Of a stretch of 50,396 nucleotides of DNA, positions 37,138-48,048 are shown piece after piece. The stretch's first letter is position 1; each line of letters begins with the position of its first letter. The notes below the pieces were generated by a model that worked only from the letters and a program-made list of their open reading frames with translations, ran no database searches and was not told where the DNA came from. The translations under genes and the position numbers were made by a program. Location of the stretch: NCBI RefSeq assembly GCF_009856445.1, contig NZ_WMFA01000015.1:1-50396 (forward strand), written 5' to 3'. The DNA is from Halobacillus litoralis (lineage in GTDB: Bacteria; Bacillota; Bacilli; Bacillales; Halobacillaceae).

Positions 37138-38406
37138 TTAATCCAATATTTTCACTTTTACATTACGGGAGCCGAAATTAAGAGCCTCGCTCCTGGAAGG
37201 AACGAATAAATCGATACGATTTCCATTAATAGCTCCACCTGTGTCTCCAGCAATGGCATAGCCGTACCCTTCTACCCAGACGCGGCTCCCAAGCGGAATG
37301 ACACTAGGATCGACCGCTACGACTTTTTTGTTCGGATTCGCTTTCAAGTTGATGCCTGTAGCCGTAATGCCCGAACATCCTGCACAGTTTGCGGTGTAGG
37401 CCGTTGCATGCATATATAAGGTCTTCGCTCCACTTGTATCGTTTCGCGATACCGTCGTAGATGCTTGACTTGAGGAAGAGCGGGAAGAGCTTGATGCATT
37501 TGAAGAACTTGACGGGCTTGAAGCAGCAACTGTCGCTTTCTTCTCCACTTTCGTACCAAGAGCAACCACTTTTGTCTTACTCTCTTCTTCCACCGTTTCC
37601 TTAATTAGTTCACGGCTGGCTTCCTCACCGTTTTTCAAGATTACTTCATATTCCTTCGTAATCAACCCTTTTTCTCCACTGGAAACGACTTTCTTTTCCC
37701 CTTTTGGAAGAGAGTTGTCTTTCTTTGTTTCCACTGTAAAGTCAACTTCTTCTTCGACAACGTCGGTCACTTTCTCGACTCTGGTAATCATGACCTTTTT
37801 ATCAGAGGATAGCTCTTCTTCCTCATTGAGGTTCAACTCATCCAATTCGCTCAGAGTAATCCCCTCTTCTTGAAACAACTCGTCGACCGTGGATGCGGTC
37901 GTCCAGATTTTTTTGGAGTCTCCTCCATCATTGACGTTCACTTGGAAGGCCTGTTGGACTTTAATGTCCATGCCATCTTCAATGAGAGCATCCGGATCAT
38001 GGGATAATTCATCCCGCTCTTTGAAATCAAGATCCTCCTGCTCAAAGAATTCCTCCACTGTCGAGGCTGTTGTAAAGTATTCTTCTGTATGGTTTCGATC
38101 GATGGCTAGATTGATAGACTTAGATGCTATGTATGAGACATCCATTCCATACTCAACCGGATCGGATAAGTTATGTGATAATTCATCGTGTTGTTGGACA
38201 GTGACATCGAGCTCTGATAATAATTCATCAATAGTATCAGCATGAGTGCGTATCAGTTCTTTCTGCCCATTTTGTGTCACTTGCACAGAAGCTTTAGTAG
38301 CTTCATACGAAACGGTTACTAAAAAGGCGATGCATAGGACGGCAATCACAGTTGCCCATACCATCATGTGACTAATGGCTGATTTTAACAATTTTCCTAT
38401 TTTCAT
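37138..38406 (-). CDS. yabE: YabE-type cell wall protein with DUF348, G5 and 3D domains
   Basis: This 422-residue secreted protein resembles YabE and the resuscitation-promoting-factor-like Sps proteins. It has an N-terminal signal or anchor helix (about 13-33) and three DUF348 repeats (each with a HADTIDELL- or TASTVDELF-like start). A G5 domain (about 205-285), a serine-rich linker (about 293-325) and a C-terminal 3D domain follow, the last with HATAYT, the aspartate in VAVDPSVIPLGS and AGDTGGAI. The 3D fold is related to lytic transglycosylases, so peptidoglycan cleavage is likely. Confidence 0.93.
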   Translation of the reverse strand: MKIGKLLKSAISHMMVWATVIAVLCIAFLVTVSYEATKASVQVTQNGQKELIRTHADTIDELLSELDVTVQQHDELSHNLSDPVEYGMDVSYIASKSINLAIDRNHTEEYFTTASTVEEFFEQEDLDFKERDELSHDPDALIEDGMDIKVQQAFQVNVNDGGDSKKIWTTASTVDELFQEEGITLSELDELNLNEEEELSSDKKVMITRVEKVTDVVEEEVDFTVETKKDNSLPKGEKKVVSSGEKGLITKEYEVILKNGEEASRELIKETVEEESKTKVVALGTKVEKKATVAASSPSSSSNASSSSRSSSSQASTTVSRNDTSGAKTLYMHATAYTANCAGCSGITATGINLKANPNKKVVAVDPSVIPLGSRVWVEGYGYAIAGDTGGAINGNRIDLFVPSRSEALNFGSRNVKVKILD

Positions 38407-38437
38407 CCTTTGGCCTCCTTTCTAAAGCACGCGTTTT

Positions 38438-38466
38438 ATTGTAGTCAAGTGACAAACTCATGTCAA
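38438..38466 (-). promoter_or_regulatory. yabE sigma-A promoter
   Basis: The minus strand has TTGACA (38461-38466), a 17-bp spacer and TACAAT (38438-38443), 32 bp before yabE. Confidence 0.82.
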
Positions 38467-38486
38467 ATGGATCCTCTTTACAAAAA

Positions 38487-38525
38487 AATAGAGGAGCCAG
38501 CATGACCATCACTGACTCCTCTATT
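38487..38525 (-). terminator. yabD terminator
   Basis: A 14-bp stem with one G:U pair (38487-38500 with 38512-38525) is followed by seven T residues on the minus strand. It lies 92 bp beyond the yabD stop and just before the yabE promoter. Confidence 0.88.
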
Positions 38526-38616
38526 ATGCTATTATACCTAGTCAATTAACATAACAAACGTGTTACAGTTCCCATACAATTGGGCGAATTTTGTAATATA
38601 CCCTCCAAGGTCCCCT

Positions 38617-39390
38617 TTATTGCGACTGGATTCCAAAGAATTCGAGAGCATTCGAAGTTGTGGTTTCACTCACCTCTTCATACGAAATTCCCTTCAACTC
38701 TGCAATTTGTTCCGCAACAAGCTTCACATAGGCAGGTTCATTTCGCTTCCCGCGGTTCGGATGCGGAGCCAGGAACGGGCAGTCCGTTTCTACTAACAAA
38801 TGCTTAAGATCCACCGCTTTGGCCACCTCTTTCGGTAATTTTGCATTCTTAAAGGTGACAGGACCGCCTAAGGAAATCATGAAGTTCATATCAATGCATT
38901 CCTGCGCAATTTCTACAGGCCCACTGTAACAATGCATGATGCCGCCGACTTCAGCTGCATTCTCTTCCTTTAGGACTTCAACGATATCATCTGTCGCCTC
39001 ACGATTGTGGATGATGATCGGCATCTTCACCTTCTTTGCGAGACGGATCTGTTTACGAAACACTTCTTTTTGCACGTCTTTCGGTGATTTATCCCAATGG
39101 TAATCCAATCCCATTTCCCCTATCGCGACGACTTTAGGGTGCTGAGACAATTCCTCAATCCATTGAAGGTCCTCATCCGTCATATCAATAGCATCAACCG
39201 GATGCCAGCCTACAGCGGCATAGATGTTTTCATACCGCTCGGCGATTTCCATCGCTTTCGGGATCGTTTTCCTATCGAAGCCTACAACGGTCATATACTG
39301 AACACCAGCTTCTTGAGCTCTTTCAATCGTTTCTTCCAAGTCCTCTTCGAACTGATCTGCATTCAAGTGGACGTGCGTATCAAACAACAT
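38617..39390 (-). CDS. yabD: TatD-family metal-dependent DNase
   Basis: TatD enzymes are metal-dependent nucleases (3'-5' exonuclease, D-aminoacyl-tRNA deacylase in some reports). The 257-residue TIM barrel shows all metal ligands: HVH near the N terminus, the glutamate in GEMGLDY, HNRE, HCYSG and ETDCPF. It is encoded after metG, as in B. subtilis, with its own terminator. Confidence 0.95.
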   Translation of the reverse strand: MLFDTHVHLNADQFEEDLEETIERAQEAGVQYMTVVGFDRKTIPKAMEIAERYENIYAAVGWHPVDAIDMTDEDLQWIEELSQHPKVVAIGEMGLDYHWDKSPKDVQKEVFRKQIRLAKKVKMPIIIHNREATDDIVEVLKEENAAEVGGIMHCYSGPVEIAQECIDMNFMISLGGPVTFKNAKLPKEVAKAVDLKHLLVETDCPFLAPHPNRGKRNEPAYVKLVAEQIAELKGISYEEVSETTTSNALEFFGIQSQ

Positions 39391-39426
39391 TCATTTTCCC
39401 ACCTTCATCAATTAATCGTCATGTAA

Positions 39427-39462
39427 AAAAAGGGAAAGCACTATGGAGAGCTTTCCCTTTTT
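39427..39462 (-). terminator. metG terminator
   Basis: A 13-bp stem (39427-39439 with 39450-39462) with a strong T run lies just after metG. Confidence 0.88.
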
Positions 39463-39471
39463 ATTGGCGTG

Positions 39472-41439
<1,968 letters not shown>

Positions 41440-41522
41440 TCAAAATCTTCCTACCATGTGTCATAAAAGGTCATGGTATCATTCTATCGATTTATCTTCT
41501 TTATTTCCATTCCTAACATTAA

Positions 41523-41552
41523 AATATACCGAATTTTACGTAAAACTGTCAA
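41523..41552 (-). promoter_or_regulatory. metG promoter
   Basis: The minus strand has TTGACA (41547-41552), an 18-bp spacer and TATATT (41523-41528). Confidence 0.75.
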
Positions 41553-41753
41553 AAGAACCAAACATTATAATTTCACATATGTAAATACTCTGGTAAAATA
41601 AAATGTATATAGATAGGTTGGATAAACCAACCAGATATGGGATGAAAGGGATGGGTAGAGATGGAAAGAGGCCTGGATGAATCGCTCCACTCACCCATTT
41701 TCAATACCTGCACCAGTATGTGGAATTGGAAATTCTAATCCCTTTTTAAGTAA

Positions 41754-41804
41754 TTGACACGTCTGGGAATGGTTGGTACTATATTGTCGAGACATATGTC
41801 GAAA
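41754..41804 (+). promoter_or_regulatory. abrB promoter with tandem Spo0A boxes
   Basis: The plus strand has TTGACA (41754-41759), a 17-bp spacer and TACTAT (41777-41782). Two TGTCGA-centred boxes (41783-41791 and 41796-41804, 12 bp apart) follow directly downstream. Spo0A-P represses abrB from two such downstream boxes in B. subtilis. Confidence 0.8.
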
Positions 41805-41842
41805 CATGACAGCTAAACTTTTGATTGAGGGGAGACAGAAAT

Positions 41843-42118
41843 ATGAAATCTACAGGTATTGTACGTAAAGTCGACGAGCTCGGTCGCGTGGTTATTCCGA
41901 TCGAACTCCGCCGCACACTAGGCATTAACGAAAAGGACGCGTTGGAGATTTATGTGGACGATGACCGTATCGTTCTAAAGAAATATAAGCCCAACATGAC
42001 TTGCCATGTCACAGGGGAAGTTTCTGATGAAAATATGAAACTGGCAAACGGCAACCTAGTCCTGAGCAAGGAAGGCGCACAAATGCTGCTTTCAGAACTA
42101 CAAGACAACCTTAAATAA
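41843..42118 (+). CDS. abrB: Transition-state regulator AbrB
   Basis: AbrB represses many post-exponential genes during growth, including spoVG, and is itself repressed by Spo0A-P. The 91-residue protein has the swapped-hairpin DNA-binding domain (about 1-50, TGIVRKVDELGRVVIPIELR) and the C-terminal multimerisation domain. GGGGAG lies 8 nt before the ATG at 41843. It is the only protein gene on the plus strand in the window and converges on rsmI. Confidence 0.97.
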   Translation: MKSTGIVRKVDELGRVVIPIELRRTLGINEKDALEIYVDDDRIVLKKYKPNMTCHVTGEVSDENMKLANGNLVLSKEGAQMLLSELQDNLK

Positions 42119-42189
42119 ATCAGATTTAGAGATAAATAGAAAAGAGACGATTTACTGGTTATAGAGAGAAAAAAGACATATGTTAAAGC

Positions 42190-42226
42190 AACCCCTTACT
42201 GTTCACAGGCCTGGCAGTAAGGGGTT
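42190..42226. terminator. Shared terminator between abrB and rsmI
   Basis: AACCCCTTACTG and CAGTAAGGGGTT (42190-42201 with 42215-42226) form a 12-bp stem, with TTCT after it on plus and GCTTTAAC on minus. It serves the converging abrB and rsmI transcripts. Confidence 0.8.
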
Positions 42227-42240
42227 TTCTCTTGCTGGTT

Positions 42241-43119
42241 TTATTTTTCTTCTACATGATAGGCCTGATAGACTTCCCGTTTCGGGAGCTTTCGGTCTAG
42301 AGCCGTCTGTTTTATCGCTTCTTTATTCCTCATTCCATCGTTTTCAATATAGTGCTGGACGTGATCGACGAGGGATAAGTGTGCCCACCACTGGTGGCTA
42401 TCCTCAGATTCTACATCACCCGCTCCTTCAATCACTACACAAAATTCCCCACGAATTTGTTCAGAATGAGCCCAATCCACTAATTCTCCCAAACCCCCAC
42501 GAATGTATTCTTCGTAACGTTTCGTCAGTTCGCGTACTAATGAGGCCTTTCTATCTCCAAGTATTTCATGAACATGGCTTAACATCTCCTTCAATCGGTG
42601 AGGAGATTCATAAAAAATCAGAGTGGCTTGAATGGATTGAAGCTTCTCTAAAACGGCTGCGCGGTCTTTCTTTTTCCTTGGAAGAAATCCATGAAAGTAA
42701 AACTCTTCTGTGGATAGCCCTGATCCGGCGAGAGCAGGCAACGCGGCATTCGCACCTGGCAGAACAACGACGGGGATATCTGCCTCAATCGCTCTTTGGA
42801 CAAGATCTGTTCCAGGATCTGAAACCCCGGGCATACCCGCATCACTGACGATGGCGATGTCTTTTCCACCACTCAGCCTCTCAATCAACTCCGGACCTTT
42901 TGTGTGTTTGTTATGTTCATGGTAACTGACAAGTGTCGTAGAGATTTCAAAATGATTGAGCAATTTTCTGGAATTCCTCGTATCCTCGGCACCAATCATA
43001 TCCACTTCTTTTAAAGTATTAACAGCACGAAAAGTCATATCTTCCAGGTTTCCTATGGGAGTAGGGACAATATAAAGCGTCCCTTGATCATGATCCATGA
43101 AACTTTTTTGTACGTTCAT
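42241..43119 (-). CDS. rsmI: 16S rRNA 2'-O-ribose C1402 methyltransferase RsmI
   Basis: RsmI methylates the ribose of C1402 in the decoding centre. The 292-residue SAM-dependent TP_methylase shows PTPIGNLEDMTFRAV near the N terminus, AEDTRNSRKLL, SDAGMPGVSDPG and FYESPHR. The N terminus overlaps yazA by 32 bp. GGGGTG lies 7 nt before the ATG at 43119; an in-frame ATG seven codons later is a less well supported choice. Confidence 0.95.
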   Translation of the reverse strand: MNVQKSFMDHDQGTLYIVPTPIGNLEDMTFRAVNTLKEVDMIGAEDTRNSRKLLNHFEISTTLVSYHEHNKHTKGPELIERLSGGKDIAIVSDAGMPGVSDPGTDLVQRAIEADIPVVVLPGANAALPALAGSGLSTEEFYFHGFLPRKKKDRAAVLEKLQSIQATLIFYESPHRLKEMLSHVHEILGDRKASLVRELTKRYEEYIRGGLGELVDWAHSEQIRGEFCVVIEGAGDVESEDSHQWWAHLSLVDHVQHYIENDGMRNKEAIKQTALDRKLPKREVYQAYHVEEK

Positions 43120-43387
43120 CCATGCTCACCCCTTCCTTTCTTTGTTCAATCCAATATTCTTTCTCTTTCCTTGTCATTCGTTTCAGCCGGTATTCTTGTT
43201 GTAAGGCTTCTGACTTCGTCTCATACACTTCATAAGCCTCAAGTACGAGAGGCCCTCTACCTCTTGTGTACTTGGCCCCTTTGCCGCTCTGATGCTTTTC
43301 TAACCTAGCCCCCAGATTGTTGGTGTATCCGGTATAAAGGGTGCCATCTTTACATTTGAGCATATAGACGTAATGACTATTCTCCAT
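43088..43387 (-). CDS. yazA: GIY-YIG nuclease-like protein YazA
   Basis: The 99-residue protein consists of one GIY-YIG fold ([16 protein letters not shown], then a conserved arginine in GARLEKHQ and a glutamate later). Members of the UPF0213 family are of unknown function; nuclease activity is possible. It overlaps both neighbours (11 bp with trmN6, 32 bp with rsmI), a tightly coupled trio as in B. subtilis. Confidence 0.93.
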   Translation of the reverse strand: MENSHYVYMLKCKDGTLYTGYTNNLGARLEKHQSGKGAKYTRGRGPLVLEAYEVYETKSEALQQEYRLKRMTRKEKEYWIEQRKEGVSMDERTKKFHGS

Positions 43388-44120
43388 AAAGAATTTCCCT
43401 TAGCTCTTGAGTATATTCGTCATCATTCGTAAGAGCGTACAGCGGAGGTAGAATTTTCAACCCGGGCTTCCCGTCTCTGACTCCTTCAATCAGAAGAATG
43501 TTCGCCTCTTTTCCCTCTTTTGGATATACGAGTCGCATTCTTTTAGGCTCCAACTTGTACTTTTTGAATAACTGAATAATTTCCACCATGCGCTCAGGGC
43601 GATGAACCATGGATACTTTTCCTCCTGACTTCGCCAGCCTGCTGCATGACTCTACTACGTCTTCTAAGCTGCAGTGGATTTCGTGCCTGGCAATAGCCAA
43701 ATGCTCATTCAAGTTCTGCTCATCCGCTTTAGGAGTAGGAAAATATGGAGGATTACATGTAACCAGATCGAATTTGTCATTTCCGTAATGTCCGGGCATA
43801 TCTTTCAAATCCCCATGGATCATATTCAGTTGATCGCCTAAATCATTCAGTTCCATGTTACGGAGGGCCATGTCATAGAGCCGCTCCTGAATTTCCACCC
43901 CTGTTATCGGAACTCTCGATCGTGTGGAGAGAAAAAGAGGGACGACACCGTTCCCTGTACATAAATCGATGATTTTCCCCCGTGTTTTTGGTACATAAGT
44001 AAAGTCAGCGAGTAAAACCGCATCTAATGAAAAAGCGAATACGCTCGGGCTTTGAATAATCCGCATGTTTTCTTTCGCTAATAAAAAATCAATTCGTTCA
44101 TCTTCATATAATTGAACCAT
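43377..44120 (-). CDS. yabB: tRNA (adenine-N6) methyltransferase family protein
   Basis: The 247 residues match the TrmN6 family, which methylates A37 of tRNA-Val. The SAM-binding motif [16 protein letters not shown] and the catalytic TCNPPYF are present. The family name is sometimes given as trmN6; activity on this organism's tRNA is inferred. It leads the trmN6-yazA-rsmI cluster. The 258-bp gap upstream holds the yabA terminator and no clear promoter. Confidence 0.92.
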   Translation of the reverse strand: MVQLYEDERIDFLLAKENMRIIQSPSVFAFSLDAVLLADFTYVPKTRGKIIDLCTGNGVVPLFLSTRSRVPITGVEIQERLYDMALRNMELNDLGDQLNMIHGDLKDMPGHYGNDKFDLVTCNPPYFPTPKADEQNLNEHLAIARHEIHCSLEDVVESCSRLAKSGGKVSMVHRPERMVEIIQLFKKYKLEPKRMRLVYPKEGKEANILLIEGVRDGKPGLKILPPLYALTNDDEYTQELREILYGE

Positions 44121-44209
44121 TTCCGCTTTCCTTTCTTTACTTGAATTCCTATAACAGCTCCCTTTTCTGGAACGGTTTCATTGCTTTTTTTCAGGGGCGA
44201 ACGGATTCT

Positions 44210-44228
44210 GGGAAACTAAACGTTTCCC
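44210..44228. repeat. Small hairpin in the yabA-yabB gap
   Basis: GGGAAAC and GTTTCCC form a 7-bp stem around a 5-nt loop, without a T tail. Its role is unknown. Confidence 0.4.
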
Positions 44229-44337
44229 ATCGCCTCCTATCTGCACATAAAAACATGGAATCAAGTATTCCGTAATACTGACAAATCATCTTTCCCTAAC
44301 ATAACTATAAATTTAAACCCATCTATGATATAAAGAG

Positions 44338-44367
44338 AGCCCTTCCTCGAACGAGCAAGGAAAGGCT
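44338..44367 (-). terminator. Probable yabA terminator
   Basis: A 9-bp stem with one G:U pair (44338-44346 with 44359-44367) lies 12 bp after yabA. The T run (TCTCTTTAT) is weak, so read-through to yabB is possible. Confidence 0.5.
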
Positions 44368-44378
44368 TGGACCTGGAA

Positions 44379-44723
44379 TTATTTCTTTTTGTTTAAGAAA
44401 GATAAGCAAAACAGACAATCCTCATCTCTCGGGCTGCCAAAATGAAGATTACAAATATGAAAGCCTTCTTCGTAAAGCCTCGCGAGATTATCATAGCCTT
44501 CCCCGACGACTGCCCCTTTGTCCTGTTTGGAACTTGAGGAAGATTGTTCTTTTTCATTCTCTTTCTCTAACCGTTGTCGCAAGTGATGATTTTCAAGCGA
44601 TAAATGCTGGTTTTCTTCTAAGAGATAGGCCAGCTGTTTTTTTAAATCGCCGAGCTGTTCATAGAGCTCACCGATTTGACTTTCAAAATGGGATACTTGT
44701 TCAAATATGGCTTTCTTCTTCAC
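44379..44723 (-). CDS. yabA: Replication initiation control protein YabA
   Basis: YabA binds DnaA and DnaN and restrains replication initiation. The 114-residue protein has an N-terminal leucine-rich coiled coil (about 10-60) for tetramerisation and a C-terminal zinc-binding part with HICNLHFG and CLFC. The start is a GTG at 44721-44723 with GGTGGAG 6 nt upstream. It follows ricT after 15 bp in the tmk-to-yabA operon. Confidence 0.96.
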   Translation of the reverse strand: MKKKAIFEQVSHFESQIGELYEQLGDLKKQLAYLLEENQHLSLENHHLRQRLEKENEKEQSSSSSKQDKGAVVGEGYDNLARLYEEGFHICNLHFGSPRDEDCLFCLSFLNKKK

Positions 44724-44738
44724 GCTCGACTCCACCCT

Positions 44739-45566
44739 TTATTCTGAGGCTTCGGTTTGAAGAACTCCTTCATCGATCAGCTCTTGCAGAGAGTATTCAA
44801 GGACGCGCTCTTTGTCGCGGAATTCAATCTGCACCATACGTTCGAGCATATTCAGTCCGACGACTTTTCCTTTACCAAAGGAGGTCGCAATGCTTTCACC
44901 GAGGTCAGGAAGCTCTTTCTTCGCATTTTCGTAATCATCATTTTCGTACTTGAGACAACACATTAAGCGGCCGCAAAGGCCAGAAATTTTCGCTGGGTTC
45001 AAGGATAAGTTCTGGTCCTTGGCCATTTTTATAGAAACAGGTTCGAAATCACCTAAAAACGTTGAGCAACAAAGCATCCGTCCACATGGACCGATCCCCC
45101 CGAGCATTTTCGCTTCATCTCTGACACCGATTTGGCGCAGTTCGATCCTCGTCTTGAAAACAGACGCAAGATCTTTGACTAATGTACGGAAGTCCACACG
45201 GCCATCAGCCGTAAAGTAGAAGATCACTTTATTACGATCAAACGTGTATTCGACATCCACAAGATTCATGTCCAATTTATGTTCACGGATTTTCTTTTCG
45301 CAAACCCGGTAAGCTTCTGCGGCGTTGTCTTTGTTTTCATCCACCGTCACTTTATCTTTATCATCTGCCATACGGATGACTTTTTTAAGAGGTAAAACAA
45401 CGTCTTCTTCATCTATGGATTTATTAGCAATGACAACTTTTCCGAATTCGATTCCGCGTACGGTTTCAACGATGACATAATCGTCCGTCGTCATCCGCAA
45501 TTCCCCCGGATCGAAATAATATACCTTACCCGCCTGCTTAAATCGGACACCTACAACTTCGATCAT
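44739..45566 (-). CDS. ricT: RicT (YaaT), subunit of the Y-complex for RNase Y
   Basis: RicT works with RicA and RicF in a complex that carries iron-sulfur clusters and directs RNase Y to polycistronic RNA maturation. It also helps phosphorelay to Spo0A. The 275-residue PSP1-domain protein has the cysteine-rich signature GPCGRMLCCSTFL and GLCGRLMCCLKYE. It follows holB after 7 bp. Confidence 0.96.
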   Translation of the reverse strand: MIEVVGVRFKQAGKVYYFDPGELRMTTDDYVIVETVRGIEFGKVVIANKSIDEEDVVLPLKKVIRMADDKDKVTVDENKDNAAEAYRVCEKKIREHKLDMNLVDVEYTFDRNKVIFYFTADGRVDFRTLVKDLASVFKTRIELRQIGVRDEAKMLGGIGPCGRMLCCSTFLGDFEPVSIKMAKDQNLSLNPAKISGLCGRLMCCLKYENDDYENAKKELPDLGESIATSFGKGKVVGLNMLERMVQIEFRDKERVLEYSLQELIDEGVLQTEASE

Positions 45567-45573
45567 TCGATCA

Positions 45574-46560
45574 TCACCTCTGTAGTTGAAGGGTAAGTTG
45601 TTCCATCACTAAATTAGGATGGACATTTTGATTTATCTTTCGTTTCGCCTCAAGAATATCCGTTAAGCTTCGTGCTGCTGACTGACGTGACCAACGCATC
45701 GCTGCCTGGTTCAAATTCTCTCTCTCTGTCGTGAAAATGATCGATTCTTCCCGGTCCAAAAGTTGGTTGATCACATCTTGGAACCAGAGCATCAATACAT
45801 CCAGACCACGCTGCAGCTGCGTTCGCTCTTTGAAATGAGGCATCCACTGATGGTTGATAAACAAAAGTCCTTCATTTGGTTTATTTTGAAGCACTTCAAT
45901 TAATTGTATCACTAGTTTTCGCACATTCGCAAACCACTCATCTTCATTCATCTCGAGGGCTTCTGTCAAATTATTCGTTAAGGATGACAAAAGTCTCGCA
46001 TTCGATTCTGAGACTCCTTCTTCCACCAATTTTTCCTGCACACGCCTTGGATTCAGCGGCTGAAAGGCAAGCAATTGACAACGCGACCTGATGGTATCCA
46101 GTATGGTCGGACCACTTTCGGTCAGTAACATCGCGGTCGTCTGCTGACTCGGTTCCTCCAGAAATTTTAATAATCGGTTCGAAGCGTTGACTGTCATCTT
46201 TTCTGCATCGACGATGATATAGACTTTTCGGTTTGACTCCATTCCTGTATACGTAAATTCTTTTTGTAAATGGAGGATTTGTTCTTTTTTGATGGATTGT
46301 CCCTCAGGTTCTATCCAGTGCAAGTCTGGATGATTCCCTGAATCAATCCGGTGACAATCCCTGCAGCTTTGGCAGGGCTCCGCGCCTTCTCTGTTTTTGC
46401 AGAAAATACTTTTCGCAAAAAGAATACTCATTTCCCTTTTACCGGTCCCGCGATTCCCCTGGAACAAATAAGCGTGGGAAATCCGGTCCTTTTTGAAGCT
46501 GTTCATCAGCATTTGGGCAGCTAGAGGCTGGATGTCTTTCATTTGTGTCCAAGTCTGCAT
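45574..46560 (-). CDS. holB: DNA polymerase III delta' subunit
   Basis: HolB is the non-ATPase arm of the clamp loader. The 328 residues have the Rossmann-like nucleotide fold with a degenerate Walker A (GNRGTGKRE, no Ser or Thr after the lysine), a zinc module CKNREGAEPCQSCRDC (about 50-65) and the clamp-loader helical region. The start at 46560 was chosen over the one 18 codons earlier, which lies inside yaaR. Confidence 0.94.
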   Translation of the reverse strand: MQTWTQMKDIQPLAAQMLMNSFKKDRISHAYLFQGNRGTGKREMSILFAKSIFCKNREGAEPCQSCRDCHRIDSGNHPDLHWIEPEGQSIKKEQILHLQKEFTYTGMESNRKVYIIVDAEKMTVNASNRLLKFLEEPSQQTTAMLLTESGPTILDTIRSRCQLLAFQPLNPRRVQEKLVEEGVSESNARLLSSLTNNLTEALEMNEDEWFANVRKLVIQLIEVLQNKPNEGLLFINHQWMPHFKERTQLQRGLDVLMLWFQDVINQLLDREESIIFTTERENLNQAAMRWSRQSAARSLTDILEAKRKINQNVHPNLVMEQLTLQLQR

Positions 46561-46573
46561 ACTACTTCCGTCC

Positions 46574-47014
46574 TTACGTATATAAATTAATAAGCAAACC
46601 TTTGATTTCACCAATCAGCCCAAGCAGATCAACCGTTCGCTTTTCCTGATCCATCACTGCCTCTGTCAGTTCAGACAGCTTCTCATCAACCGATTCCACT
46701 ATCGTCAACTTTCGAGTCTGTCCATGTGCATTCCAACTATGCGAATGCTTCAGGTTCATTCCATATTGGACGGACTCTTTCATGAAGTCTTTGATAAGAC
46801 GTTTATATTTAGCCAGATCACGGAAAGACCGAGCTCTTGCCACCCGCTCCCCCTGTGCCGTGATACTACTCATCAGCCTGCTCAATTGGGCTTCTTGCAG
46901 CTGCCGGGATTGGGACTGCACCATCGCATCAAAACCAGGCTTCCCGTTCGTCTGGAGGGAAGAGTGTCTTTTTGCTGCCTCCATCTGTGTCCGTATTTCT
47001 TGATTGATTTTCAT
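46574..47014 (-). CDS. yaaR: YaaR-family protein (DUF327)
   Basis: The 146-residue protein is mostly helical and rich in Gln, Lys and Glu, with no signal peptide, membrane segment or catalytic motif that I can see. It keeps the family core RLIKDFMKESVQYGMNLKHS. Its function is unknown. It sits between darA and holB, as in other Bacillaceae. Confidence 0.9.
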   Translation of the reverse strand: MKINQEIRTQMEAAKRHSSLQTNGKPGFDAMVQSQSRQLQEAQLSRLMSSITAQGERVARARSFRDLAKYKRLIKDFMKESVQYGMNLKHSHSWNAHGQTRKLTIVESVDEKLSELTEAVMDQEKRTVDLLGLIGEIKGLLINLYT

Positions 47015-47032
47015 ACTTGAACCCCTTCTAAG

Positions 47033-47416
<384 letters not shown>

Positions 47417-48046
47417 TTATGATGGCAAGTGACCGCTTAAAACGCGATACGCATCTTTTTTCACAGATTCGAACTCCTGATCGGCATCAATAACACAGAT
47501 GCGGTCCTTATTTTGCTCAGCCAATCGTTGGTAGGCATCATAAACTTTTTCATGAAAATCGATATGTTCAAGGTCGAGACGATTCTTCTCTCTTCCCTGA
47601 TTCGCAGCAATCCTCTTCAACCCTCGTTCAGGTTTGATGTCAAACAACAACGTCAAATCCGGCATATGATCATCAATGGCGAATTGGTTGATTTTAAAAA
47701 CTTCCTCCATACCAAGACCACGTGCTGCTCCCTGATAGGCAAGGCTGGAATCTACAAACCGGTCGCAAAGCACGATTTTTCCTTCTTTCAATGCAGGGAT
47801 GACTTTCTCTACGAGATGCTGCCTGCGTGCCGCGGCATAAAGCAGAGCTTCAGTACGGCCATCCATTTCTGTATGTGAAGGATCAAGGATCACTTCTCTT
47901 ATTTTTTCTGCGATGCGTATTCCTCCCGGCTCTCTCGTTACTAGAACGGAATACCCTTCCTCTATCAAATCTTTTCCGATCTCTTGCAGGATGGAAGATT
48001 TACCAGCTCCATCGCCACCTTCGAACGTTACAAACAATCCTTTCAC
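47417..48046 (-). CDS. tmk: Thymidylate kinase
   Basis: Tmk phosphorylates dTMP to dTDP. The 209-residue protein shows the P-loop [10 protein letters not shown] near the N terminus, the DR box [13 protein letters not shown] and a LID-region arginine pair (GREKNRLD). It begins 2 bp after the yaaO stop, so it is co-transcribed with yaaO. Confidence 0.97.
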   Translation of the reverse strand: MKGLFVTFEGGDGAGKSSILQEIGKDLIEEGYSVLVTREPGGIRIAEKIREVILDPSHTEMDGRTEALLYAAARRQHLVEKVIPALKEGKIVLCDRFVDSSLAYQGAARGLGMEEVFKINQFAIDDHMPDLTLLFDIKPERGLKRIAANQGREKNRLDLEHIDFHEKVYDAYQRLAEQNKDRICVIDADQEFESVKKDAYRVLSGHLPS

Positions 48047-48048
48047 AT

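Noticed and set aside
37138-38406. Antisense RNA to yabE, known in B. subtilis
   Set aside because: I could not find a convincing plus-strand promoter facing the gene, so I do not claim one.
44230-44320. Sigma-B-like promoter before yabB (GTTTAA and GGGAAA on minus)
   Set aside because: The spacer is 16 bp, longer than the usual 12-15, and the position follows a weak terminator; it is not good enough to list as a feature.
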